Source: JAMCXS01 sp964459065
GTDB taxonomy: Bacteria > Acidobacteriota > Terriglobia > UBA7540
DNA: 36,406 nt
NCBI GenBank assembly: GCA_964459065.1
Contig: CAYWMN010000003.1
Span: 1 to 36,406 of the forward strand
Direction of reading: 5' to 3'
Part shown: positions 8,533-17,592 of the stretch, piece by piece
Numbering within the stretch: position 1 is the stretch's first letter
Layout: each line of letters starts with the position of its first letter
Made by a program: the position numbers and the translations under genes
The notes under the pieces: generated by a model
Databases searched by the model: none
The model's input: the letters and a program-made list of their open reading frames with translations, nothing else
What the model was told of the DNA's origin: nothing

Positions 8533-9576
8533 ATGAGCAAACCGAGCCGGGAACTTTTTAAAACCCCAGCCGCTGCCTCCGGCTCCGGCATGGAATCCAA
8601 CATGGCAAATCTGGCGCCGCGGGATATGTCCCCCGAACAATTTCAGTCATTTCAGGCCAGACGGCGGAAGCAGCTCTGGAGCCTGCTGGGCGACCTGCCC
8701 TGGCGCCACAAGCCGCGCGCGCCCAAAGTGGTCAGCGTGGAAAAGCACCCCGGCTATCGCCTGGAACGGCTGATCCTTGATCTCAACGGCCTTGAGCCGG
8801 TTCCCGCATTGCTGCTGATCCCGGACAAAAGACAGGACCCCGCCCCGGGGCTGCTCTTCATCCACTGGCACGGCGGGATGTACGATCTTGGAAAAGAGCA
8901 GCTTCTGCGGGGAACAATGGCGCAGCCGGCTTATGCTCCGGTATGCGCGGAAAAAGGATTGGTGACGCTCGCTATCGACAGCTGGTGCTTCGGCGAGCGA
9001 AAGCACGAACCGGACGGCCGCACCGGCGAAGAGGACGCCTTTAAGCTGATGCTCTGGCAAGGCCGGGTGCTCTGGGGCATGATGATGTTCGACGAATTGC
9101 GCGCCCTCGATTACCTGGCAAGCCGTCCCGAGGTCGATCCGAAGCGCCTGGGCGCGTTCGGAATGTCGATGGGAGCCACAAAATCCTGGTGGCTCGCGGC
9201 TTTCGATCCCCGCATTCGCGTCTGCATCGACCTTTGCTGCCTGACCGGCTACGAGGAACTGATCCGAACCAACAACCTGAGCGGCCACGGAATCTATTAC
9301 TACGTTCCTTCCCTGCTCAAGCATTTTGACTCAGCCGGGATTAACGAACTGATCGTTCCCCGGGCGCGCCTCAGCCTGAACGGACGCCTCGATCCCCTCA
9401 CGCCGCCGGCCGGCGTGGAGCGGGTGCGAAATCACCTTGATCCCTTATATGAGAAGTTCGGCCGCAGCCGGGATTGCAAAATCGAGATGTTCGACTGCGC
9501 CCACCAGGAACGGTCTGAAATGCGGGATTGGGTGCTGGCCTGGATGGATCGATACCTCGCGAGCCAAGGTGCCTAG
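8533..9576 (+). CDS. Alpha/beta hydrolase (acetyl-xylan-esterase/dienelactone-hydrolase-like)
   Basis: The 347-residue protein shows a full catalytic triad: the nucleophile S212 in GMSMGAT, an aspartate D287 in NGRLDPLT and a histidine H324 in DCAHQE. An oxyanion-type motif, FIHWHGG, lies near residues 109-115. It has no signal peptide, so it should be cytoplasmic. It follows gcvPB by 72 bases and may be read from the same transcript, but its role is probably unrelated to glycine. The start is uncertain: the first ATG (8533) lacks a clear Shine-Dalgarno, and ATGs at 8590 and 8602 would lose only a non-conserved leader. The fold is firm; the substrate is unknown. Confidence 0.85.
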   Translation: MSKPSRELFKTPAAASGSGMESNMANLAPRDMSPEQFQSFQARRRKQLWSLLGDLPWRHKPRAPKVVSVEKHPGYRLERLILDLNGLEPVPALLLIPDKRQDPAPGLLFIHWHGGMYDLGKEQLLRGTMAQPAYAPVCAEKGLVTLAIDSWCFGERKHEPDGRTGEEDAFKLMLWQGRVLWGMMMFDELRALDYLASRPEVDPKRLGAFGMSMGATKSWWLAAFDPRIRVCIDLCCLTGYEELIRTNNLSGHGIYYYVPSLLKHFDSAGINELIVPRARLSLNGRLDPLTPPAGVERVRNHLDPLYEKFGRSRDCKIEMFDCAHQERSEMRDWVLAWMDRYLASQGA

Positions 9577-9896
9577 GAGGACCGTCACCACAACATGTAG
9601 GGCCGCGCAAGAGGCTGCCCCACTATATTGAGCTTTCCTCTTTACACGTCATTTTATTCGTGTTAGCTTCAACGAAGATTCCGGGGATGCTCGCGTAAGG
9701 GTTGTTTTGCGCGCCAGGGAGCCAGTGAGGCGAGCAGATTGATCGCAAACAGGTTCTTGCTTAAACAGCGCCCCTCGCATGAATGCGATAGGCTCAAGAG
9801 CGCGTGTGCTGCAGGATTGTCTTACCGACTCGCAGAGGAAGTTTTTCATAGCCCCGTCGCAGGACGGGCTCCAGAAATTCCGGGGAGGCTTTTATC
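9577..9896. other. 320-base spacer upstream of smc
   Basis: No convincing gene is present. It contains a candidate promoter (9641-9669), a roughly 220-base leader, and a short stem (9850-9858 with 9863-9870) some 25 bases before the smc start. A 51-codon ORF from 9779 overlaps smc and lacks a Shine-Dalgarno. Confidence 0.5.
9641..9669 (+). promoter_or_regulatory. Candidate promoter upstream of smc
   Basis: TTTACA (9641-9646) and TAGCTT (9664-9669) are spaced by 17 bases, with TG one base before the -10 (extended -10). This would leave an unusually long leader of about 220 bases before the smc start. It was found by eye only. Confidence 0.35.
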
Positions 9897-12800
9897 TTGT
9901 TAAAATTAAAACGGTTAGAGGTATTAGGCTTTAAGTCCTTCGCCGATCGCACGCGCCTGGAATTTCCCGAGGGAACGGTGGGGGTAGTTGGCCCGAACGG
10001 CTGCGGCAAATCCAACCTGTCCGATTCCATCAACTGGGTCCTGGGCGAGCAGCGTGCCCGGTCGCTGCGCGGCGAGCGGATGACGGATTTGATTTTTAAC
10101 GGCACCAGCACGCGCCCTCCCACCGGCATGGCGGAAGTCAGCATGACGCTGGAAGACACGGACTATGACAGCAACGCCGAACCTGAAGAAAAGAATCAAC
10201 CGGAGTACTTCCATGCCGACATGCCCGAGAATGCTTCCGAGAACCCTGCGCGCGCCGGAGGAAACGGTTCTTTACGCAACTCATACCTCAAAGCCGGTTC
10301 TGGCCAGGTGACCGTTACCCGAAGGCTGTTCCGGTCAGGTGAAAGCGAATATCTGATCAACGGCCGTACCTGCCGCCTGCGCGACATTCAGGATCTTTTC
10401 ATGGGGTCGGGCCTGGGGCCGGAATCCTATGCGATCATCGAGCAGGGACGCATCGGCCAGATTTTGAGTTCCAAACCGTCCGACCGGCGTCTGATTCTGG
10501 AAGAAGCCGCCGGGATCTCGAAGTTCAAGGCCCGCAAGCGCGCCGCGGAATTAAAGCTGGAGTCCTCGCGCGGCAACCTCTCCCGCATCACGGACATCCT
10601 GGAAGAAGTTACCAAGCAGGTCAACTCCCTCAAGCGCCAGGCGTCCAAAGCGCGCCGTTATCGTGAATTGCACGAAGAGATGGTGGGCCACCAGAAAGTT
10701 GCTCTGGCCTCGCGCCTCAAGGTGCTGGAAGCCGAATGCGGGGAACTTCGCCTGGCATTCGAAAAGCTGGGAGCCGCCTGCGCCGAAACCGGCCGGAAGC
10801 TTGCACAACTGCAGCAGGACCAGGTTTCCACCACGGCGCGTTGCGAGCAGATCGAAGGCGAACTCACCCTGCTGCGTGAGGCTTCGACGGAAAACGAACT
10901 GGAGCGGCAGCGGCTGGAATCGCGGCTTGAACAGATCCGGCAGCAGATTCTGGCGCTCGATTCCCGAAGCGCCGAGGCCCGGCAGGAAGGCGGGCAGCTC
11001 CGCGTTCGACTGGAAGCCCTGGAGCAGGAAGCCAGTTTGCGGGCTGAGGAAAATGAACGCCTGATTGCGGAGCGGACGGCTGCCGAGCAATCGGGCGCAA
11101 AACTCACGGCGCAGCAGGAAGAACTGGGAGGCCAGATTCGGGAGCGCGAACGCGCGATTGAGCAGTCGCGCCAGGCGCTGTTGGCTGCCATGAACCGGTC
11201 CTCGGAACTTCGCAATCAGCTTGTCCAGGCCGAAGAGATGGCTCTGGCGCTCGACCGCCAGGAGGCTCGCGCAAGCTCTGAGCGGGCTGCGGTTGAAAGC
11301 GAACATCAGCAGTTGGCAGCGGAGATGGAGGGCCTTGCCAGAGGCAATGAGCAGTCCCAGAGCAACCTGGCCCAACTGGCCGCGGCGGTTGCCCAAACCA
11401 CCGCCACCCTCGATCAAGCCCAGAACGATGCGATTGCCAAGCGCCGGGAGCTGGAAGACCGCCGGCGTGAATTGTCGGGCATGGAGGCTCGCAAGCAGAC
11501 GCTTGAAGAATCTCTGGCGCGGCACGCGTACTCAACTGAAAGCGTGCGGCGCCTGTTGAACGGGGAGATTCCATCCAACGGCCATCACTTCAAGCCGCTC
11601 GGCGTGCTGGCGGATTTTCTGGAAGTCTCGCCCGGATATGAAGAGATTGTCGAAGAATTCCTGAAGTCTGAGCTGGATTGCGTTGTCGTCGCCGAGCATG
11701 CAGAAGCTCGCTCCGGAATTTCGCTGCTTCAGGCGGAAGGCACGGGCCGGTCAACGTTTTTTGTGACGCAGATGTCGACCAGCTCGCACGCGAACGGCAA
11801 CGGCGATCTTCATCTCCCGGCGGAATCCGGGGTTGTCGCCCGGCTCAAAGACCTGGTGAAGTTCCAGCCCAGCCTGGGATTGAATGGCGATCCTCCGCTG
11901 CCGGCGCTGGGAAAAGCTTATCTGGTGGATAACGCACCGGCGGCCGAACGTCTGGCGGCGGCTCATCCCGAATATCACTTTCTGACTCCCACCGGCGAGC
12001 ATTATCACCACCGGCTGGTTTCAGGCGGCCGTGGATCAAGCGCCGGACCTCTTGCCCTGCGCCGCGACTTTCGCGAGCTGGAACGGGGTACCACGGAACT
12101 TGAGTCGAGCATTGAAGTTGGGCAGGCCCAACTGGCGGAAGTCGAGAACCTGGCCGCAAGAACCCAAGAGGAACTGGAAAATCTGAAGGCTTCCAAACAG
12201 GACGCCGAAAAACGCCTGGTGGTCGGAGCTGAAAGGTTGCGCCAGTCCGAGAGCGCCGTTAACCGTGCGCTCGAACGGCTCCAGTTGCTCACGTCGGAAA
12301 GCGCCAAGCTCGCCGAGGAGCGCCAAAGGCTCCTGGAGCGTCAGACAAGTTGCAAAACTCAAATTGAAGCCGAAAACGCTGAGAAATCCCAGCTGGAAGC
12401 GGAGATTGCTGCAAGCACCCAGGGCGTCAGCGACTTGCGCCTGCAGTTTGACCAGGGAAGCCAGAATCTGGCGCGGGCCCAGGCGCACCTGAGCACGCTG
12501 GAGGAACGGACTCGCTCGCTGGAGTCAGAAAGATCGCATCTGTCCGGACAAATCAAAGAGGCCTCCGAACGGCAGACTTATCTGGCCCGGCAGGTCGAGG
12601 GATGGAGCAACGAGCAAGGGCAATTGAAGCTGGAATCCGAGGCCTTGCAGACACGCAGCAGCGAACTGGAAATCAAGCTCGCCGGCATCAAGGAAAAATT
12701 GGCCCGCATCACCGAAGAACTGCAGGTTGTCCGCGCCCGGAGAGATGAACTTCGGCCGCAGGTTGAAGCGGCGCGCACCCAATACGAGGCGGACCGCGAA

Positions 12801-13616
12801 AAACGCTCCGAGGTTGAAGTCGCTCTGGCGCGCGTGGAGTCTGACCGCAATCATCACGCCCAGCAGTGCCGCGAGGCTCTTGAGTGCGAACCCGACGCCC
12901 TGCTGGCGGAACTTTCCGAAGAGGCGGCGCTCATTGGAGACGAACTGGAGGCCGCCGAGGAACAGGTCCGGGCGCTGAAGAAGCGGATCGACAATCTCGG
13001 ACCACTCAACATGATGGCGCTCGAAGAACTGCAAGAAGCCGAAGAGCGCTATGAGTTCCTGGAATCTCAAAGGCAGGATCTGCTTTCCTCAATCGAGGAC
13101 ACAACCAAGGCCATCCATGAAATTGACCGCCTCTCACGCAAGCAATTCCTGGAAGCCTACAAGGCCATCAACATTTTCTTTGCCGAGTCATTTAAGACGC
13201 TGTTCGGCGGAGGAATGGGACAGCTGCGGCTCAGCGACGAAGAGGACGCCGATAGCGGTCTGGACATTGTGGCCCAGCCGCCCGGCAAAAAGCTCCAGAA
13301 CGTCCTGCTGCTTTCAGGCGGCGAAAAAGCGCTGGCGGCGCTGGCCCTGCTGATTGCAATTTTCCGTTACACGCCCAGCCCGTTTTGCGTGCTGGATGAA
13401 GTGGACGCACCGCTGGATGACACGAACGTCGAAAGATTCACGCGTCTGGTTCACCAGATGAGCCGCACGTCGCAGTTTATCCTGATCACCCACAATAAGC
13501 GGACCATGGAAATCGCCAGCGCCATCTACGGCGTCACCATGGAGAGTCCGGGCGTCTCGAAGCTGGTATCCGTGAAGCTCGAAGACGTTGAGGAACCGGT
13601 GGAGGTCCCGGCCTGA
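9897..13616 (+). CDS. smc: Chromosome segregation ATPase SMC
   Basis: SMC compacts and helps segregate the chromosome with ScpA/ScpB (not in this window). The 1239 residues have the canonical order. First come the N-terminal ATPase half with Walker A GPNGCGKS (32-39) and the R-loop region SEYLINGRTCRL (150-161). Then follow a long heptad-rich coiled coil, a hinge around residues 560-720, a returning coiled coil, the signature LSGGEKALAAL (from about 1139) and Walker B VLDEVDAP (from about 1165). The start is TTG with GGGGAGG nine bases upstream. Between the first strands of the head and the TVTRRL strand there is an acidic, low-complexity insertion (about 90-135) longer than in Bacillus SMC. 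Confidence 0.97.
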   Translation: MLKLKRLEVLGFKSFADRTRLEFPEGTVGVVGPNGCGKSNLSDSINWVLGEQRARSLRGERMTDLIFNGTSTRPPTGMAEVSMTLEDTDYDSNAEPEEKNQPEYFHADMPENASENPARAGGNGSLRNSYLKAGSGQVTVTRRLFRSGESEYLINGRTCRLRDIQDLFMGSGLGPESYAIIEQGRIGQILSSKPSDRRLILEEAAGISKFKARKRAAELKLESSRGNLSRITDILEEVTKQVNSLKRQASKARRYRELHEEMVGHQKVALASRLKVLEAECGELRLAFEKLGAACAETGRKLAQLQQDQVSTTARCEQIEGELTLLREASTENELERQRLESRLEQIRQQILALDSRSAEARQEGGQLRVRLEALEQEASLRAEENERLIAERTAAEQSGAKLTAQQEELGGQIRERERAIEQSRQALLAAMNRSSELRNQLVQAEEMALALDRQEARASSERAAVESEHQQLAAEMEGLARGNEQSQSNLAQLAAAVAQTTATLDQAQNDAIAKRRELEDRRRELSGMEARKQTLEESLARHAYSTESVRRLLNGEIPSNGHHFKPLGVLADFLEVSPGYEEIVEEFLKSELDCVVVAEHAEARSGISLLQAEGTGRSTFFVTQMSTSSHANGNGDLHLPAESGVVARLKDLVKFQPSLGLNGDPPLPALGKAYLVDNAPAAERLAAAHPEYHFLTPTGEHYHHRLVSGGRGSSAGPLALRRDFRELERGTTELESSIEVGQAQLAEVENLAARTQEELENLKASKQDAEKRLVVGAERLRQSESAVNRALERLQLLTSESAKLAEERQRLLERQTSCKTQIEAENAEKSQLEAEIAASTQGVSDLRLQFDQGSQNLARAQAHLSTLEERTRSLESERSHLSGQIKEASERQTYLARQVEGWSNEQGQLKLESEALQTRSSELEIKLAGIKEKLARITEELQVVRARRDELRPQVEAARTQYEADREKRSEVEVALARVESDRNHHAQQCREALECEPDALLAELSEEAALIGDELEAAEEQVRALKKRIDNLGPLNMMALEELQEAEERYEFLESQRQDLLSSIEDTTKAIHEIDRLSRKQFLEAYKAINIFFAESFKTLFGGGMGQLRLSDEEDADSGLDIVAQPPGKKLQNVLLLSGGEKALAALALLIAIFRYTPSPFCVLDEVDAPLDDTNVERFTRLVHQMSRTSQFILITHNKRTMEIASAIYGVTMESPGVSKLVSVKLEDVEEPVEVPA

Positions 13617-13765
13617 TGAGGAGACTTCCATAAAAAATCTTCGGGTCTTCACTACGCGGTTCCGGAACTTGTATCCCGGTTAAAATCTTCGACATCTCTG
13701 CCGCAATGAACGATCGGTTCGCCTGCAGGAACGCGGCTTTGGGCATGAACCTGCGCTTTTTTTCG

Positions 13766-13793
13766 TTGACAACATCTCACGATGTTCTAAAAT
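13766..13793 (+). promoter_or_regulatory. Strong sigma-70-like promoter of purC
   Basis: A consensus TTGACA (13766-13771) and TAAAAT (13788-13793) are 16 bases apart. Transcription would start near 13800, leaving a leader of about 30 bases before the purC start. This is the best promoter match seen in the window. Confidence 0.65.
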
Positions 13794-13829
13794 GGGCGCT
13801 GATCAAATTCTATCTTCGCAATACAGGGC

Positions 13830-14729
13830 ATGCACACAACAGTTCTTCTTGAAACTCAGATACAGGGTATGGAACCGTTTTCCCGGGGGAAGGTTCGGGA
13901 CATTTACGAGATCCCCGGCGAGAAACTCCTGATTGTCGCAACGGACCGCATCTCGGCTTTCGACGTGATCCTGGGTGCCGGAATTCCCGACAAGGGGCGA
14001 GTGCTCACGCAGCTCTCGTGTTTCTGGTTCAACCGCTTCCGGAACTTGCTTCCCAATCACTTCTTGACGGCACAGCTTTCAGAGTATCCTGAACAGCTCC
14101 AGCCCTTCGCCGACCAGCTGGAAGGAAGGTCCATGCTGGTTCGGAAGACGCAACCGTTTCCGATCGAGTGCGTCGTGCGGGGATACCTGGCAGGATCGGG
14201 GTGGAAGGAGTATCGCACCAACGGTACCGTCTGTGGAATCGAACTGCCGAAAGGCCTTGAGGAATCCGCCCGTCTCGACCAACCGATTTTTACACCGGCG
14301 ACCAAAAGCCAAACCGGCCACGATGAAAATATTTCCTTTGAGGAAATGGCGGCCCGGATCGGACGGCCCATCGCCGAAAAACTCCGCGACCTGAGCGTGA
14401 AAGTCTATGCTGAGGCGCGGAAGTACGCCGAAGACAAGGGAATCCTCATCGCCGACACGAAATTCGAATGGGGCCAAATCGGAAATGACATTTTCCTGAT
14501 CGATGAAGTCCTCACTCCCGACTCGTCGCGCTTTTGGCCCAAGGCGAGCTATACCCCCGGAAAGTCCCAGCCTTCTTTTGACAAGCAGTTCGTGCGGGAC
14601 TACCTGGAATCCGTTCAGTGGAACAAACAGCCTCCCCCGCCCCCTCTTCCTCCCGAAATTATTGAGAGGACAAGTGAGAAGTATCGGGAAGCCTATCAGC
14701 TGTTAACCGGAGAAATACTGAACCGCTGA
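13830..14729 (+). CDS. purC: Phosphoribosylaminoimidazole-succinocarboxamide synthase (SAICAR synthetase)
   Basis: PurC joins aspartate to CAIR using ATP in purine synthesis. The 299-residue protein is of the long type related to yeast Ade1 (E. coli PurC is about 237 residues). Marks are GKVRDIY near residue 20, ATDRISAFDV (37-46), VRGYLAGSGWKEY in the first half, and FIPD/LIDE-type metal and substrate residues in DIFLIDEVLTPDSSRFWP (about 220-238). It is the first gene downstream of a strong promoter and is followed 21 bases later by cvpA, a pairing with purine genes also seen in other bacteria. The exact start is uncertain because the Shine-Dalgarno is weak; an ATG at 13869 is the alternative. 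Confidence 0.95.
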   Translation: MHTTVLLETQIQGMEPFSRGKVRDIYEIPGEKLLIVATDRISAFDVILGAGIPDKGRVLTQLSCFWFNRFRNLLPNHFLTAQLSEYPEQLQPFADQLEGRSMLVRKTQPFPIECVVRGYLAGSGWKEYRTNGTVCGIELPKGLEESARLDQPIFTPATKSQTGHDENISFEEMAARIGRPIAEKLRDLSVKVYAEARKYAEDKGILIADTKFEWGQIGNDIFLIDEVLTPDSSRFWPKASYTPGKSQPSFDKQFVRDYLESVQWNKQPPPPPLPPEIIERTSEKYREAYQLLTGEILNR

Positions 14730-14750
14730 CAAAAAACGGCCCGAAACGGC

Positions 14751-15347
14751 ATGGCAAATTGGAATTGGCTTGACTGGGTCTTAGCAGCAATCGTTCTCGT
14801 TTCGATTATTTCCGCTATCTTCAAAGGCTTTGTCGCCGAACTTATCTCATTGGCCTCCGTCGCGGCCGGGGTTGGGGTTGCCGCCCTAAATTACGAACGC
14901 CTGGCGCCTTGTCTTGAAGACCTCGCGCGATCCCGTGCCATCGCGCTGGGCCTTAGTTTTCTTTTATTGTTCCTTGGAACGTTGCTCATCGGCGCCGTCA
15001 TTGCGACGCTGGCAAGGAAATTAGTCCAGCAGGCGGAGCTGCAATGGTTCGACCGCTTCCTGGGTGGCGTCTTCGGGCTGGTGCGGGGGATTGTGGTCGA
15101 CTGCGTCCTGCTCTTGATCCTGATGGCCTTTACGATCAAGGCTGATGCCGTCCGGCAATCGACGTTGGCGCCTTTCATAACTTCCGGGTCCCAGGTGCTG
15201 GCAATGGTTATGCCCAAAGAGGTTAAAAAAGACTTCCAGGCAGGCTTTGAAAATTTCCGGCGAACTCTTCATCACGCCGTGAAGAAAACTCTGGTAAAGC
15301 GGCTTTCAAAGCACACAAATTTTTCAGAATCTGGAGAAGTACGGTGA
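14751..15347 (+). CDS. cvpA: CvpA family membrane protein
   Basis: This 198-residue protein has about four transmembrane segments (roughly residues 9-25, 28-45, 62-85 and 103-125). The N-terminal DWVLAAIVLVSIISAIFKGF is characteristic of CvpA, first named for colicin V production and often linked to purine genes and to envelope stress. The C-terminal part (about 150-198) is basic and probably cytoplasmic. It lies 21 bases after purC. Its stop codon overlaps the GTG start of the next gene by four bases, so all three genes are probably one operon. The molecular function of the family is not settled. Confidence 0.88.
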   Translation: MANWNWLDWVLAAIVLVSIISAIFKGFVAELISLASVAAGVGVAALNYERLAPCLEDLARSRAIALGLSFLLLFLGTLLIGAVIATLARKLVQQAELQWFDRFLGGVFGLVRGIVVDCVLLLILMAFTIKADAVRQSTLAPFITSGSQVLAMVMPKEVKKDFQAGFENFRRTLHHAVKKTLVKRLSKHTNFSESGEVR

Positions 15348-15592
15348 AGGATCAGCTCGACGCTCTTATAACTCAGATGATCGAAAAGAACATCTATTTC
15401 GATGAGGCAATCGGCGAATTCCAAAGGCGCTTCATTGCGAAGGTCTTGGAAAACAGCAATGGAAACCTGTCGAAAACGGCAAAGGCTTTAGGAATTCACC
15501 GCAACACGCTGAGCCGGAAAATTACGACCCTGGGGCTCGACCATCGTCCCAAACGCCGCACCCGCTCTCGTCGCCGCACAACAAAACGCTAA
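15344..15592 (+). CDS. Small Fis-type helix-turn-helix DNA-binding protein
   Basis: The 82-residue protein ends in a Fis-like HTH: the segment from about residue 44 to 66 (GNLSKTAKALGIHRNTLSRK) matches the recognition helix-turn-helix of Fis and of NtrC C-termini. The N-terminal helix FDEAIGEFQRRFIAKVLE is the matching dimerisation helix. A very basic tail (RPKRRTRSRRRTTKR) would add nonspecific DNA binding. The start is a GTG overlapping the cvpA stop. It has no ATPase domain, so it is a stand-alone Fis-type regulator or nucleoid protein. Targets are unknown. Confidence 0.85.
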   Translation: MKDQLDALITQMIEKNIYFDEAIGEFQRRFIAKVLENSNGNLSKTAKALGIHRNTLSRKITTLGLDHRPKRRTRSRRRTTKR

Positions 15593-15657
15593 GCCGAACC
15601 CTCGGCTCAAAACCCCAACCGAGCAAGCCGAAGCCTGCCTTCCGGAAAGATTCCTTA

Positions 15658-15689
15658 CCGGGGGATGAAATCGATTGGCCATCCCCCGG
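15658..15689. terminator. Perfect 10-bp hairpin between convergent genes
   Basis: Arms 15658-15667 and 15680-15689 (CCGGGGGATG and its complement) surround a 12-base loop. The position, between the fis-like gene and the convergent TPR gene, suits a bidirectional terminator, but no T-run follows on either strand. Confidence 0.45.
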
Positions 15690-15738
15690 CAGGGTAACTC
15701 CGCGACAGCAAGCATCAAATGGAGGAGTCGCGCAGCAG

Positions 15739-17103
15739 CTAACGACGAGGCTTGCGCTTCGCCGCCTTTTCTTGCGCCTCAGCCTTAGCTTTTTCAGCCG
15801 CAGCCTTCAACACGGCGTCGTCAATTTTGGCATCGCTGAGAGTGATGACAAAGTTCGGATTGGTGGTGTAAGACTCAATCGTCCCCTGGAAGCGAAGCGG
15901 GTTGCCGGACTGCAGATATTTAACATTCGGCTGAGAGTCCTGCAGGACGATGTCATAGGTGCCTTGCGCACCTTTCGAGCTTGGCGTTATATCCACGCGC
16001 ACCAGATAAGCGCCCGGCGCATTCCCTTTCTCAACGCTATCGACGTGGCCAACGAGCCCCAGAGGCTGACCTTTCAACTGGCTCCAGTTTTCCTGAGCCG
16101 TGTCGCCGCCAACCACCAGAGCGTCTTCGATCTTATAGAATGCATCGACGTTCTTGTCACCCGTGGCGGCATGGTGAGGCGGAGGAGCGACGCTGAAGCC
16201 TGCCGGCGGCGTAGTCCCTGAGCTGGCTTGAGCCAAGACCTGCTCTTCGCCGGCGTTGGATCCATGCTGGGCCTCGTAGACTTGCCCGTAAAACTTCTGC
16301 AGTTGCGCCAAATTACCACCATTGGATTTTTTCGCGAGATTCACCGCGCGAGCCAGGTACCAAATGGCCTTATTAACGTCCCGGGGCTTCTGGTCATAAT
16401 ACGACTGGCCCAGCATCGAATAGACCGCGACGTTGTCAGGATTATCTTGCGCAGCAGCCTCCAAGGATTGGATGGCTTGGCTATAGTTCTTTTGCTGCAC
16501 CGATGCAAAACCGATTGCCGTGTTAAAAGCGGCGCGATGGGTTTTCACATATTCGTTGAACTGAGCCTCCGACACGCCGGCCGGTTTCTGAAAATTTTGC
16601 AGAAGCTGCAAACCATGTTTCGCGTCGGCGATAACCTGTGAGAGTTGAGCCTGGCTATCAGGGTTCGAGGACTTATAGACGTAAGGAAACGTGAAAGCCA
16701 CAAAGTAGAGAGCATCCAGGCTGTTGGGGTCAATCTTGAGATCCTGCTTGGCCGCCTGGATGGCCTTGTCCGTTTCTTTCAATTGCTGGTAAGTCTGCAT
16801 TTGAGCGACATAGGCATTCGAAATGAAATCAGACTTGGGGTATTTCTGGAGAAAGGCCTGGATCAGCGGAAGCCTCTTGGCTGGATTCGGCTCCTTCACA
16901 AAGGCTTCAAAGGCATCATACTCGGCACGGCTTTTCCATTGGGGCTTCTGCTGGGCCGCAGCCGCAGGAACGGGCGCCGGCGATGCGTTGAGCGGCCGCA
17001 CGGCAAGGCCCTTTCCGAACTCGACGGCAGCATAGGCAGTTCCAGGCGGGCTGGCAATGCCGGCAAGCAACATCAGGCTAAAGAGCACAGTCATTTTCTT
17101 CAT
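15739..17103 (-). CDS. Exported tetratricopeptide-repeat protein
   Basis: The 454-residue product has a signal peptide (residues 1-25, MKKMTVLFSLMLLAG... ending near AYA) and a proline/alanine/glutamine-rich linker. A helical TPR-type region follows (about 80-280) with motifs such as YSQAIQSLEAAAQDNPDNVAV. The C-terminal domain (about 330-440) is beta-rich and resembles an OB-like fold (VRVDITPSSKGAQGTYDIVLQ), then ends in a Lys/Arg/Ala-rich tail. A longer frame from 17202 exists, but AGAGG before 17103 and the signal peptide fix the start. It is probably periplasmic. The function is unknown; TPRs suggest a protein-interaction role. Confidence 0.82.
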   Translation of the reverse strand: MKKMTVLFSLMLLAGIASPPGTAYAAVEFGKGLAVRPLNASPAPVPAAAAQQKPQWKSRAEYDAFEAFVKEPNPAKRLPLIQAFLQKYPKSDFISNAYVAQMQTYQQLKETDKAIQAAKQDLKIDPNSLDALYFVAFTFPYVYKSSNPDSQAQLSQVIADAKHGLQLLQNFQKPAGVSEAQFNEYVKTHRAAFNTAIGFASVQQKNYSQAIQSLEAAAQDNPDNVAVYSMLGQSYYDQKPRDVNKAIWYLARAVNLAKKSNGGNLAQLQKFYGQVYEAQHGSNAGEEQVLAQASSGTTPPAGFSVAPPPHHAATGDKNVDAFYKIEDALVVGGDTAQENWSQLKGQPLGLVGHVDSVEKGNAPGAYLVRVDITPSSKGAQGTYDIVLQDSQPNVKYLQSGNPLRFQGTIESYTTNPNFVITLSDAKIDDAVLKAAAEKAKAEAQEKAAKRKPRR

Positions 17104-17592
17104 TGAGAAGCTACCTCTTGATTCTAGTGTATGTGTACCGGGCAAAAAGACGTTTTCCTGTTCCCGGCCCCGGCCCGCCGCGGAAGACTTCCGGCCTGGC
17201 AATGAATCACTCGACCGATATAGACGCCCTCATCTCAAAGCAGCCTACCGAATACCAAGAGTTCAAAAACAATGCAAGCAAAAACTTGGCATAAGCGTCT
17301 CGCGCCTCCTCCGCCCTCCGAACCTGGATGCAGAAAAAGCTATAGGAAGTCCTCCCCTATAGTCTATCATTGATTTGACATAAGCTTAATCAAGGGAAGC
17401 ATTGAATTATATTGTGGCCAAATAATTGACGGAAGTGTATACTAAGATTACTTGATCAGTTTTTGTGACCAGACATCTCAGACTAGGTAGGCCACAGAAT
17501 GCATGATTTTGTGGCCTTTTGTGTTTTTTGGAAGTGGTTGCGAAAGCAGAACAAGTTGATTTCAATTAAACAAAAGGAACATCGACACCAAT
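17104..17592. other. 489-base spacer with the long AT-rich leader of the cold-shock gene
   Basis: No convincing gene. The first 240 bases are the upstream region of the minus-strand TPR gene. From about 17360 the base composition turns AT-rich. A TTGACA is seen at 17375-17380 without a good matching -10. Other hexamers, TATATT (17408-17413) and TATACT (17438-17443), are weak candidates. A small stem (17340-17346 with 17356-17362) and the TGTGGCC/GGCCACA/TGTGGCC series (17413, 17490, 17510) are the notable structures. Confidence 0.5.
17489..17530 (+). terminator. Hairpin plus T-rich tract in the cold-shock leader (terminator or attenuator)
   Basis: Arms 17489-17496 (AGGCCACA) and 17510-17517 form a perfect 8-bp stem with a 13-base loop, followed by TTTGTGTTTTTT. 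It looks like an intrinsic terminator placed about 60 bases before the start of the cold-shock gene. It may end a short upstream transcript or attenuate the cold-shock mRNA. Confidence 0.5.

Noticed and set aside
9779..9934. 51-codon ORF upstream of and overlapping smc
   Set aside because: No Shine-Dalgarno, overlaps the smc start, and the translation has no domain-like pattern.
13704..13850. Plus-strand frame through the purC promoter
   Set aside because: It runs over the promoter and into purC out of frame, with no ribosome site.
17103..17294. 63-codon plus-strand ORF upstream of the cold-shock gene
   Set aside because: It starts inside the start region of the TPR gene, has no Shine-Dalgarno for its inner ATG at 17202, and shows no recognisable family; treated as chance.
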